A stretch of DNA of 64,000 bases from VAZQ01 sp963817135 (lineage in GTDB: Bacteria; Pseudomonadota; Alphaproteobacteria; Rhizobiales; Xanthobacteraceae): NCBI GenBank assembly GCA_963817135.1, contig CAWFNG010000015.1:248001-312000 (forward strand), in the 5' to 3' direction. A program made the translations under genes and the position numbers. Within the stretch, counting starts at the first letter, position 1; every line of letters starts with the position of its first letter. Shown piece after piece: positions 42,937-52,440 of the stretch. A model generated the notes under the pieces. The model was given only the letters and a program-made list of their open reading frames with translations. It did no database searches and was not told the origin of the DNA.

Positions 42937-44600
42937 CGGGACCGATCTCCGGTTCACGCGCCGGCTTGGCAAACGGAAGATGGATGGCAACGGTTGTGCC
43001 CTGACCGGCGCCAGCGCTCAGTGCCTCCATATGTCCCCCGTTCGCGCTCACAAAAGCTTGTGCGATCCACAAGCCGAGGCCCGAGCCGGAAGTCGTGGCG
43101 GCATGACGCTGGCCGCGAAAGAAGCGCTCGAAGATGTGGCCGCTCTCCTCCGCAGTAAGCCCGGCGCCCTCGTCGCGAACCGACAACACCACGTCCTTTC
43201 CGTTGCGCTTCGCACCGAGCACAATGGGCGAGCCGGACGGCGAATATTTGGCGGCGTTGTCGACGAGCTGAACGAAAGCCTGCTCGACCAGGACGGCATC
43301 GATATAAACGAGGGGCAGATTGGATTCCATCTGCATGGCAAGCTTGCGGCCGGAAAGGATGCGCCGCCGGCGCGCGAGCGCGCTGTTCACGATGTCCTGC
43401 GGTTCTATCCATTCCTGCCGCGGGGTGATCTGCTTGCGGCTGACGCGGGTCGCATCGAGCAGGTTTTGGATGTCATTGTTGAGCCGCTCCGCTTCGTCGC
43501 GCACCACGGCGGCAAGCGCGTTAAGCCGCTCATCGCGGAGGACCGCTTCCGATTTGCTCAATACCGTCGCGGCTCCCAGTATCGAGGCAAGCGGCGTGCG
43601 CAATTCGTGGGAGACCGAGCCGATCAATGCTTCCCGCAGCAGCTCCGTTTCCGAGCGCATCTTGGCGTCATTGAGCGCGCTTGCCACATCGAGCCGTTCA
43701 AGCGTTGCCGCCGCATCGGCCAGGATATCGTCGACCTGCTGGCGCACGTCATCGGTGCGTCCTGCCGGAACGCTGCCGAGATCGATGGCGATAACGCCGA
43801 AATCGGCGGTCTTGGGCGACACACGACGGATGAGCCAGAGGTCGCCTTGCCCGTCATCCACGGTGGTGGAGAGCGTGCGGCCCGCTTGCACTCTCGGATA
43901 CGGCGGAATGGATGCGCTCGCTCACCGGCACTGTTTGCGGCGGCGTCTTGTGCTTGCTGCTCGCGCCTGCCCCAAACAGCACCACCTTGCGTTCGACGAG
44001 ACTCGCGACATGCTCCTCGATGGCGCGATAGATGTCGGCCGCGGAGGACGCCACGGCGAGGCGGCGGGAGAACGCATAGAGATCTGCGGTTTCCTTTTCC
44101 CGTTTGCGGGCGATCTCGGTTTGCCGCTTCATGGAATTCGCGAGATGACTGGTCACCGCCGCAACCACCATGAACAGCAGAAGATTGAGAATCTCGCCCG
44201 GGCGGGAGACGAAGAAGCTGTAATAGGGAGCAAAGAAAAAGTATCCCGAGCACAGTACGCCCGCTGCCGCCGCCACCAGGGCCGGAACGAGGCCGAGGTG
44301 CCAACCCGCGAGCAGCACCGGAATGAGGTAGATGGCTGATCCGCGACGGATCTCGAGGGTGAGCGTTAGGACGTAGACGAGGAGCGTGGTCGCCGCGACC
44401 ATCAGCAAGGCGATTGCGACGCCGCGCAGTTCGCGCCGCAGCGATGGGGCTGACAGGAATCCGAACGGCAAACTGGGCCCGCTCCCTTCCTCCTTGTGGG
44501 GGAGGGATGGGGAGGGGGGAAGGTTTTGTGACTGCAGCGTCTCGGTCAATTGCGACTCCACGCTCAAACGCTTCCGGAAAGATAATACCGTGCGGCGCAA
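42929..44600 (-). pseudogene. KdpD-like sensor kinase lacking the N-terminal KdpD/Usp domains, frameshifted
   Basis: Sensor kinase resembling the C-terminal two thirds of KdpD. It has four clustered helices (DUF4118: VAIALLMVAATTLLVYVLTL, IYLIPVLLAGWHLG, LVAAAAGVLCSGYFF, LNLLLFMVVAAVTSHLA), a GAF-like segment, the HisKA box IGSVSHELRTPLASILG, and ATPase boxes QLVDNAAKYSPSG and GSGLGLWIAQAFV. The cytoplasmic KdpD and universal-stress domains are absent. Near 43885-43915 the frame changes between ERIHSAV and VQAGRTLSTTVDDG; one small indel explains it. The first ~45 codons run through a G/C-rich repeat (44477-44520), so the true start is uncertain; a TTG near 44474 is possible. Confidence 0.82.
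44477..44520. repeat. Degenerate CTCCCTTCC/GGGGAGGG repeat in 5' part of kinase gene
   Basis: GCTCCCTTCCTCCTTGTGGG followed by GGAGGGATGGGGAGGGGG is an inverted low-complexity element. It lies inside the frame that precedes the kinase helices and encodes Pro/Ser-rich residues, implying either an inserted repeat or a downstream start. Confidence 0.6.
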
Positions 44601-44680
44601 TGGTCACGCTGCATAGGAACTTCAAATTCACCGTACCTAGACGATCGATTCCATGGAACTGCTCATATTTGAACGTCTCT

Positions 44681-44800
44681 GTCATTCCGGGGCGCCGCGA
44701 AGCGAAGCGGAGCGGCGAGCCCGGAAACCATACTCCCGGCTGGGCTTATGGATTCCGGGCTCTCGACCTTCGCTGCGCTTCGGCCTCGCCCCGGAATGAC
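44681..44800. repeat. Palindromic repeat, GTCATTCCGGGGC family, copy 2
   Basis: A 120-base element with ends GTCATTCCGGGGC and GCCCCGGAATGAC and internal GGATTCCGGGCTCTCGACCT, matching copy 1 at 33339-33450 at both ends and centre. It lies between the DUF3108 gene and the KdpD-like gene. Confidence 0.88.
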
Positions 44801-44832
44801 ACCGATATGACTCGAACCAAGGAAACGCTCGA

Positions 44833-45660
44833 CTAATCCGCCTTTGGCGCTGCCGGCGGCGCCGCTGCGGTCCATTTCAATGCAGTCGTATAGATCGTCA
44901 TGGTCCCGAGCAGTGTCGGCACGGTGAGGCGAAACGGCGCCAAAAACGCCGTTCCCGTGATCGGCACGAACGCCACCTCCATGTCGCGCCGGCTCGCCAC
45001 GTATTTCATGATCACGCTGTTGGCGCGATGACCCGCAATCGGATTGAGCACGACGTTGCAAACGAGAACGCTGCCGTCGTATTCCTTCTGGTGCACCTCC
45101 CCTATTCGCTTGAATGAGAGAACGAGGTCGTAACGCCTGCGTCCGTCGAAGATCGCGAGCGTCCGCTTGCACGCCTCCTTCGCCATGGCGCCGTCCGCGG
45201 CATCGTTGGGAATGAGCAAGGCGCTGAGCGGATCGCTCACCTCGCGCAGATTGGAGTCGGTGACGGGCACACGATCGGGCTCCGGCGGCGGGGCATTGTC
45301 TTCCACATTGGTAACGGTGCCGTCGCTCAGCGTCATTTTCAGATCGATCTTTTTGCCTTCCTCGATCAGACTTGAGGAAAAGCTCTCGGGCACCAACCGG
45401 GCGTCCTTGACGATGCCTGCGCTTTCCGCGTCCCCCTCACCGCGCATCAGCACGTTGACGATATCGACGCTGCCGCCGCTTGCCTTGATGGAATAGCGGT
45501 CCTCCTCGAACGTGATTGTCCATGCGCTCTGGCCAACCCGTATGCCGGTCATGGAGATGGCATAGCGCGCTTCGAATTTTTGCGCCGGCGCGGGAGTTTG
45601 CGCCATGGCCGGCACGGCGAGCGCGAACAGCGCGAACAGGATTGCATTTGCTTGCCGCAA
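44833..45660 (-). CDS. DUF3108 exported protein
   Basis: Periplasmic protein of the DUF3108 family (275 residues). From the TTG proposed at 45660 the chain reads LRQANAILFALFALAVPAMA, a signal peptide cleaved after AMA, then FEARYAISMTGIRVGQSAWT, the usual DUF3108 opening, and a long beta-rich body (IDLKMTLSDGTVTNVEDNAP, DPLSALLI, YDLVLSFKRI). The frame is open a further 76 codons upstream, but those are encoded by a palindromic repeat (45669-45863), so they are probably not translated. Function unknown. A GGAGG sequence lies 11 bases before the TTG. Confidence 0.8.
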   Translation of the reverse strand: MRQANAILFALFALAVPAMAQTPAPAQKFEARYAISMTGIRVGQSAWTITFEEDRYSIKASGGSVDIVNVLMRGEGDAESAGIVKDARLVPESFSSSLIEEGKKIDLKMTLSDGTVTNVEDNAPPPEPDRVPVTDSNLREVSDPLSALLIPNDAADGAMAKEACKRTLAIFDGRRRYDLVLSFKRIGEVHQKEYDGSVLVCNVVLNPIAGHRANSVIMKYVASRRDMEVAFVPITGTAFLAPFRLTVPTLLGTMTIYTTALKWTAAAPPAAPKAD

Positions 45661-45668
45661 TCTCGGAA

Positions 45669-45863
45669 TACCTCCCCCTGAAAGGGGGAGGCATAGGCGG
45701 CCTCTGGCCGCCGTTCTTAGCGCTAAGAACGCCGATGCGTTGCATCGGCTGTGTCGCGAAGCGAGCCGGGTGGGGGTCAACAGCATGATTGATGAGTGCT
45801 TCAAAATTAGTCCGATCGCCTTCGCTTCCGCTTGGCGGTCGACCTCCCCTTTCAGGGAAGGTA
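45669..45863. repeat. CCTCCCC-type palindromic repeat, copy 3
   Basis: Starts TACCTCCCCCTGAAAGGGGG and ends GACCTCCCCTTTCAGGGAAG, with an inner perfect palindrome GTTCTTAGCGCTAAGAAC at 45713-45730 and a GGGTGGGGGTC block. It occupies the 5' side of the DUF3108 gene. Confidence 0.82.
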
Positions 45864-45979
45864 GGCGCGCGCGTTCAGTATGGACCATTTACTGCCTCGC
45901 GACGATGGCCACTCTTGTCTCGCATCGCTGGCGTCGATAGATAGCGCTCCCGCACGCCTTGATTTGCAGCGGCCGCTTC

Positions 45980-46022
45980 GGAGAGGTGGCTGAGTGGTCG
46001 AAAGCACCGCACTCGAAATGTG
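45980..46022 (+). tRNA. Truncated tRNA-Ser (anticodon CGA), 5' half only
   Basis: GGAGAGG (acceptor 5' strand), the D-arm GCTGAGTGGTCGAAAGC and an anticodon arm CCGCA-CTCGAAA-TGTG with anticodon CGA at 46014-46016 are those of a bacterial tRNA-Ser. The 3' side stops pairing after TGTG: no variable arm, T-loop GGTTCGAATCC or acceptor CCTCTCC follows, nor did I find that half elsewhere in the window. The break at the anticodon arm is what site-specific integration plus later deletion would leave. The gene as seen is not functional; it marks the left edge of the 46-54 kb island. Confidence 0.75.
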
Positions 46023-46221
46023 TTGATGGCCGTCCCGACACGTTTTGTTCTGTCCCGACAAGGGTTGATTGGTATTGGGAAAATCGGCCGCACGTGCCAT
46101 TCCGTGCCGTTCAATCGCCGCCCGTGGTCCCGTGTCGGGGACCATTTTGGTGACCATTTCGTTCGCTGGACGTTCGTAGCCACCCTGGGGTTGAATGTGT
46201 TTTTTCCGACGACCTCCTAGC
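46023..46221. other. Island left-end sequence without a credible gene
   Basis: About 200 bases between the tRNA remnant and the antitoxin fragment. GTCCCGACA occurs twice (46033 and 46056 regions) and GGTCCC/GGGACC forms a small inverted repeat around 46130-46147. No frame here resembles a known protein, and no integrase gene is present. Confidence 0.4.
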
Positions 46222-46303
46222 AAATTCACATCGGCCGATGCCAAAAATCACTTCGGCGAACTGATCGACGCGGCCAGGGCCGAGCCGGTGGCGATCACCA
46301 AGC
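46222..46303 (+). pseudogene. Phd/YefM-type antitoxin fragment
   Basis: Twenty-seven codons matching the N-terminal half of a type II antitoxin of the Phd/YefM family: TSADAKNHFGELIDAARAEP followed by VAITK. In intact homologues this continues with HGRPV; here it joins directly to methyltransferase sequence. No start codon lies at the expected place and no toxin gene follows, so this is a junction remnant, not a working toxin-antitoxin pair. Confidence 0.7.
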
Positions 46304-49068
46304 GTCAGAGCCCTTCGATGCGGGAGAGTTCCCCTTCGCCTTCCTGCAGGCCTTCGGGAACAAGGAAACGACCATCAAGCGCCTGCGCCAGGGGCGTCGA
46401 ACAAGTCCGACTTCTCGGCGGCGTCCTTCAGAGCAACAACATCCACATCGCCACTTGCACGGGAGGTGAGACGACGCCGGGCGCTTACTGCACTCCAGGT
46501 GAGCCCGGCAACCACCGCGGCCAAGGCGAGGTTCATTCTCGCCACCGACGGCGTGGACTTCGAGGCCGAGGACCTGACGAGCGGCGAGACGGTCGCCTGC
46601 GCCTACGCCGACTTCCCCGACCATTTCGGCTTCTTCCTGCCGCTGGCCGGCATCACCACCGTCAAGCAGATCCGCGAAAGCTCCTTCGACATCCGGGCGA
46701 CCAGCCGCCTGAACCGGCTCTATGTCGAGCTGCTGAAGGACAACCCCGAATGGGGCACGGCCGAGCGCCGCCACGACATGAACCACTTCATGGCGCGGCT
46801 GATCTTCTGCTTCTTCGCCGAGGACACCGACATCTTCAACGGCACCGGCCTGTTCACCGACACGATCGAGCAGATGAGCGCGCAGGACTCGTCCAACACC
46901 CATGAGGTGATCGGCGAGCTGTTCCGCGCCATGAACACGAAGATCGAGGATCGCGCGAGCCGCGAAGCTGCCCCGCTGGGCCGACGCCTTTCCCTACGTG
47001 AACGGCGGCCTGTTCTCCGGCAGCATGGACGTGCCGCGCTTCAGCAAGATCGCGCGCTCCTATCTCCTGCACATCGGCAGTCTCGACTGGACGAAGATCA
47101 ACCCGGACATCTTCGGGTCGATGATCCAGGCCGTCGCCGAGGACGAGGAGCGCGGCGCGCTCGGCATGCACTACACCAGCGTGCCGAACATCCTGAAGGT
47201 GCTCAATCCGCTGTTCCTCGACGACCTGCGCGCGCGGCTTGAGGAGGCGGGCGACAATCCCCGCATGCTGCTCAACCTGCGCAAGCGCATGGCGAAGATC
47301 AGGGTCTTCGATCCGGCCTGCGGCTCGGGCAACTTCCTCGTCATCGCCTACAAGGAGATGCGGGCGATCGAGGCCGAGATCAACAAGCGGCGCGGCGAAG
47401 CCGGACCGGCGCACCGAAATCCCGCTCACCAACTTTCGCGGCATCGAGCTGCGCGACTTCCCGGCCGAGATCGCGCGCCTCGCGCTCATCATCGCCGAGT
47501 ATCAGTGCGACGTGCTCTATCGCGGGCAGAAGGAGGCGCTGGCCGAGTTTCTGCCGCTCGACGCGCAGAACTGGATCACCTGCGGCAATGCGCTGCGGCT
47601 GGACTGGCTGAGCATCTGCCCGCCGACCGGAACGGGCGTGAAGCTTCAGGCCGACGACCTGTTTCAGCACGCCGCTCGATCAGGCGCAGATCGACTTCGA
47701 GAACGAGGGCGGCGAGACCTATATCTGCGGGAATCCGCCGTATCTAGGGAGCCAGATGGCAAACCGACGAGCAGAAAGTCGATCTTGCAGCTGATCTTTG
47801 ACGAGCGAACTACAGACTGGAAGTCGCTCGACTATGTTGCCGGCTGGTTCATGAAGGCTGCCGACTACGTGCACGCACACGCCGGCAGCTGCGCTTTCGT
47901 GTGCCACCAACTCGATCTGTCAAGGCGCAACAGGTTCCGATCCTCTGGCCGCTGATTTTCGAGACGGGCATCGAGATCGCTTTCGCCCACACGTCGTTCA
48001 AGTGGGCAAACCTCGCCAGCCACAACGCCGGCGTAACCGTCGTCATCGTCGGGATTGTCGAATCACGCAGGCACGAAGCGACGTCTATTTCGACTGACGA
48101 CGGAAGACGATCGTCAGAGAGGTCGACAACATCAACGCCTATCTGGTCGCCGGCGCCGAATATCATCGTTGACGAAGCCATCGAAGCCGCATCTCGGATC
48201 TGCCCGAAATGGACTTCGGCAACATGCCGTGACGATGGCGGACATCTCATTCTGACCGCTGACGAAGTCGAGAGCACTTGCACTGACGCATCCCGAGCAG
48301 CGACGACTTCATTCGACGCATTCTACGGCTCGACAGAGTTCATCAACGGCATTGCAGCGATATTGCCTCTGGATTGAGGACGAGCATCTTGAGGATGCGC
48401 ATGCGATTGCCCGATATCGCGCAACGGATTGACGCAGGTTCGCAGCAATGCGCTTGCGAGCAAGGACGCAGGCACGCAAGGACATGCGCAGCACGCCCGC
48501 ATCAGTTTCGTGAGATGCACGCATCGGCGAAGCGATCACGCATTGTCGTTCCGCGCGTGTCGTTCGGAGACGCGAGACTATCTTGCCGGTCGGCTTGTTG
48601 ACAGCCGAGCACGATCGTATCGAACCTAGCATTCGCGCTCTACGACGCTCCGCTTTGGAACATGGCGCTGATCGCGTCGCGCCTGCATCTGGTCTGGATC
48701 GCGACCGTCTGCGGCAAGCTGAAAACCGACTATCCGCTACTCCAACACTCTCGGCTGGAACACCTTTCCCGTCCCGACGCTCACCGAGAAGAACAAGGCC
48801 GACCTGACCCGCTGCGCCGAGGACATCCTGCTGGCGCGCGAGGCGCATTTCCCGGCGACCATCGCCGATCTCTACGATCCCGACAACATGCCCGCCGACC
48901 TGCGCGAGGCGCATGAGCGCAACGACGAGGTGCTGGAGCGCATCTATATCGGCCGCCGCTTCCGGAACGACACCGAGCGGCTGGAAAAGCTGTTCGAGCT
49001 CTACACCAAAATGACCGCAGTCGACCGGGCGCGACGCAAGAAGACGAAAGGCGGGGGCAAGCGCATGA
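46304..49068 (+). pseudogene. MmeI-like (type IIL) N6-adenine DNA methyltransferase, many frameshifts
   Basis: Full-length order of an MmeI-family class I SAM-dependent DNA methylase (about 920 codons) scattered over three frames. Order: FDAGEFPFAFLQAFGNKETT, ILATDGVDFEAEDL, DFPDHFGFFLPLAGITTV, HDMNHFMARLIFCFFAEDTD, ADAFPYVNGGLFSG, SAM motif I DPACGSGNFLV (47310), catalytic motif IV NPPYLG (47732), SLDYVAGWFMKAADYV, AFAHTSFKWANLASHNAGVT, a target-recognition part, then ASRLHLVWIATVCGKLKTDY, FPVPTLTEKN and DPDNMPADLREAHERND. At least eight frame changes occur, densest at 47.9-48.7 kb. The first ~20 residues are replaced by the antitoxin junction. A 5-G run at 49053 probably hides the last shift; in the other frame the stop would be TGA at 49066, overlapping the helicase ATG. 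Confidence 0.85.
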
Positions 49069-51131
49069 CCGACGAAAGCAAATCAGTCCCCTCCGTTTCG
49101 GTTTCCTACGCCCGCAACGGCAGCTCGACCAAGGCCAACGCGCTCGGCATGCGGCCGATGCAGGAGCGCGCCTATGAGAAGCGCGGCGAGCAGTATCTGC
49201 TCATCAAGTCGCCGCCCGCCTCGGGCAAGAGCCGGGCGCTGATGTTCATCGCGCTCGACAAGCTCCACAATCAGGGGCTCAAGCAGGCGATCATCGTCGT
49301 GCCGGAGAAGTCCATCGGCGCGAGCTTCAACGACGAGCCGCTGACCAAATTCGGCTTCTGGGCCGACTGGACGCGTCGAGCCGAAATGGAACCTCTGCAA
49401 CGCGCCCGGCGCGGACAACGGCGGCAAGGTCAATTCCGTCGGCGCGTTCCTCGAAAGCGACGACAAGGTGCTGGTCTGCACCCATGCGACCTTCCGCTTC
49501 GCCGTCGACAAGTTCGGCGTCGAGGCGTTCGACGACCGGCTGATCGCCGTGGACGAGTTCCACCACGTCTCGGCCAACCCCGACAACAAGCTCGGCCTGC
49601 ATCTCGGCCAGTTCATCGCCCGCGACCAGCGTGCATATCGTGGCGATGACCGGCTCCTATTTCCGGGGCGACGCCGAAGCCGGTGCTGGCCCCGCAGGAC
49701 GAGGCGAAGTTCGATACCGTCACCTACACCTACTACGAGCAGCTCAACGGCTACGAATATCTGAAGCAGCTCGACATCGGCTATTTCTTCTATTCCGGCT
49801 CCTATGCCGACGACATCCTGAAGGTGCTCGACCCGGCCGAGAAGACGATCGTCCACATCCCGAACGTCAATTCGCGCGAGAGCACGAAGGACAAGATCAA
49901 GGAGGTCGAGCACATCATCGAGGAGCTGGGCGAATGGCAGGGCGACCGACCCCGCGACCGGCTTCCAGCTGGTCAAGACGCCCGACGGCCGCGTCCTGCG
50001 GATCGCCGATCTGGTCGATGACGACCCGGCCAAGCGCGACCGCGTTTCCGCCGCGCTGAAAGACCCGGCGCAGAAGAACAACCGCGACCATGTGGACATC
50101 ATCATCGCGCTCGGCATGGCGAAGGAAGGCTTCGACTGGATTTGGTGCGAGCACGCGCTGACGGTCGGCTATCGGTCGAGCCTGACCGAGATCGTGCAGA
50201 TCATCGGCCGCGCGACCCGCGACGCGCCGGGCAAGACCCGCGCGCGCTTCACCAACCTGATCGCCGAGCCGGATGCCTCCGAGGAGGCCGTCACCGAGGC
50301 CGTGAACGACACGCTGAAGGCGATCGCCGCCAGCCTGCTGATGGAGCAGGTGCTCGCGCCGCGCTTCGAGTTCAAGCCGAAGAACCCGAACAGCGGGCCG
50401 ACGCCAGGCTTCGACTATGGCGAAGGCGGCTACGATCCGAACAAGTGCAATGTCGGCTTCAACGAGGAGACGGGCCAGTTCCAGATCGAGATCAAGGGCC
50501 TCGCCGAGCCCAAGAGCAAGGAAGCCACGCGCATCTGCCAGGAGGATCTGAACGAGGTCATCGCCGCCTTCGTGCAGGACAAGACCGCGATCGAGCGCGG
50601 CCTGTTCGACGAGGAGCTGGTGCCCGAGGAACTGACCCAGGTCCGCATGGGCAAGATCATCAAGGACAAGTACCCCGAGCTCGACGAGGAGGATCAGGAG
50701 GCGGTGCGCCAGCACGCCATCGCCGCCCTCAACCTCACGCAGCAGGCCAAGCAGATCGCGCTCGGCGGCGAGCCGGACGCAGACGAGCCAAGCGCCAACA
50801 CCGCCTTGATCGACGGCGTGCGCAAGTTTGCGATGGATGTGCGCGAACTCGACATCGACCTGATCGACCGGATCAATCCGTTCGGCGAGGCCTACGCCAT
50901 CCTCGCCAAGACCATGAGCGAGGAGAGCCTGAAGCAGGTCGCGGCGGCGATCGCCGCCAAGCGCACAGCCTGACGCCCGAGGAAGCGAAGGAGCTTGCCG
51001 AGCGGGCCTTCAAGTTCAAGAAGGAGCGCGGACGGCTGCCCTCGATCACTTCGCCCGACGCCTGGGAAAAGCGCATGGCCGAAGGCGCTGCCGCCTTCGT
51101 GCGCTTCAAGAGAGAGGGCCGCTATGACTGA
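49065..51131 (+). pseudogene. Superfamily 2 DEAD/DEAH-type helicase/ATPase, frameshifted
   Basis: Restriction-type SF2 ATPase of about 690 residues. Motifs in order: QERAYEKRGEQYLLIKSPPA with SGKSR (motif I variant, 49209-49232), motif II DEFHH (49552-49566), MTGSYFRGDA (motif III), then the second RecA domain with IALGMAKEGFDWIWCEHALT and the motif VI stretch QIIGRATRD (50197-50223). A C-terminal helical part with LTPEEAKELAERAFKFKKER follows. At least five frame changes are seen (near 49370, 49628, 49683, 49944 and 50967). It overlaps the methylase end and, by 8 bases, the nuclease start, so the three genes form one operon. It probably translocates on or unwinds phage DNA; that is inference from family. 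Confidence 0.82.
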
Positions 51132-52286
51132 CCTCGACCTCGACGAACTGCGCGCCGAACTCGACGACTTCGCCGAGCCGGAGAAGAAGGGCGGCCGCTC
51201 GCCGCGCGAGGAGCGCATCATCGCCGGCTTCGAGGAAATCCAGCGCTTCGTCGAGAACACGGTCGGCGCCGCAGCACGGCGAAGACCGCGACATCTTCGA
51301 GCGGCTCTATGCCGTGCGCCTGGACCGGCTGCGCGAACTTGCCGATTGCCGGGCAATTCTCGCGCCTCTCGACCATCAAGGCTTGCTAGGCGACGCCCCG
51401 GAGCCCGAAGCAGAGCTGGACGACGACGACCTACTGGCCGAACTGGGAGGAGTTGACGCGCCATCCGAAATCGAAAATCTCGTGCACGTGCCGCGGCCAG
51501 AAGAGTGAAGCGTCCGGAAGAGATCGCCAATCGGAAGCCGTGCGAGGACTTCGAGAACTTCAAGCCGCTCTTCCAGAAGGTCCAACAAGAGTTGAAGGCC
51601 GAAATTCGCAAAGCCCGCCCGTTCGAGCTGAAGTCCGAAATCGAGCCGGACCGCTGCTTCATCGTCGGCGGGCAGAAAGCCTATGTCGCTGAGAAGGGCG
51701 AGGTCTTCACCAACGACCAGGGCCGACGCGACGCCCGCCTGCGCGTTATTTTCGACAATGGCACCGAGAGCAATATGCTCATGCGCTCACTGCAGCGGCA
51801 GCTCCATGCTGATCCGGCAGGACGGCGGATCACCGATCCCGATGCCGGCCCCCTGTTCGGCAGCTCGTCCGAGGAAGGCGACCAGGCAGCGGCACCATCT
51901 ATGTGCTGCGGAGCAAGTCCAAGGATCCCCGCATTGCCGACCACCGCGAGGTAATCCACAAGATCGGCGTGACCGGGAATGATGTCGAGGCGCGTATTGC
52001 CTCAGCCAAGGTCGACCCGACCTTCCTGTTGGCCGATGTCGAGATTGTTGCCACCTATGAGCTCTTCAACATCAACCGGGTGAAACTGGAGAACCTGATC
52101 CATAGGTTCTTCGAGCCAGCCCGACTTGATATTGAAATCAAGGACCGTTTTGGAAGGCCATTTCGGCCGCGCGAATGGTTTCTGGTGCCGCTCGATGCGA
52201 TCGACGAAGCTGTGCGGCGGATCAAAGATGGAACGATCGTGAACTGTCGTTATGATGCCGAGAGTGCGCGAGTTCTCACAGCTTGA
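51124..52286 (+). pseudogene. GIY-YIG (T5orf172/MUG113-type) nuclease, frameshifted
   Basis: About 385 codons. N-terminal coiled, acidic part: DLDLDELRAELDDFAEPEKK and IIAGFEEIQRFVE; middle: DFENFKPLFQKVQQELKAEI, FIVGGQKAYVAEKGEVFTND, ARLRVIFDNGTESNMLMRSL; C-terminal nuclease fold: GTIYVLRSKSKDPRI (GIY strand near 51891), HKIGVTGND (YIG strand near 51957), then LENLIHRFFEPARLDIEIKD with FGRPFRPREWF. Frame changes near 51280, 51508 and 51885. The Arg/Glu/Asn residues expected in an active GIY-YIG site (Arg in the ARIASA helix, Glu/Asn in the ENLIH helix) are present. Last gene of the coupled trio. Confidence 0.82.
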
Positions 52287-52440
52287 TGCTCGGCTCGGCT
52301 TAGGCGGGCAGCCCTGACAGGTTGATGCGCATGAACAAATAGTGAGTTGTGCTCCGCACTTAGCGATAGAAAAATCCTTGTGAATTTGTCGAGTGCTATA
52401 GTTCTAAAAACAAACCTATTGGATGAAGGGCGTTTCTCCT

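Noticed and set aside
30780..45863. CRISPR array
   Set aside because: The repeats are long palindromes, each flanked by different genes and irregularly spaced, with no regular spacers; no cas genes occur.
46222..46430. A working Phd/YefM toxin-antitoxin system
   Set aside because: Only the first half of the antitoxin is present, without a start codon, and no toxin gene follows.
48888..49370. A methylase-helicase fusion protein read through 49065
   Set aside because: The junction contains a 5-G run followed by ATGA. Shifting by one base there gives a normal methylase stop overlapping the helicase start, so an indel is more likely than a fusion.
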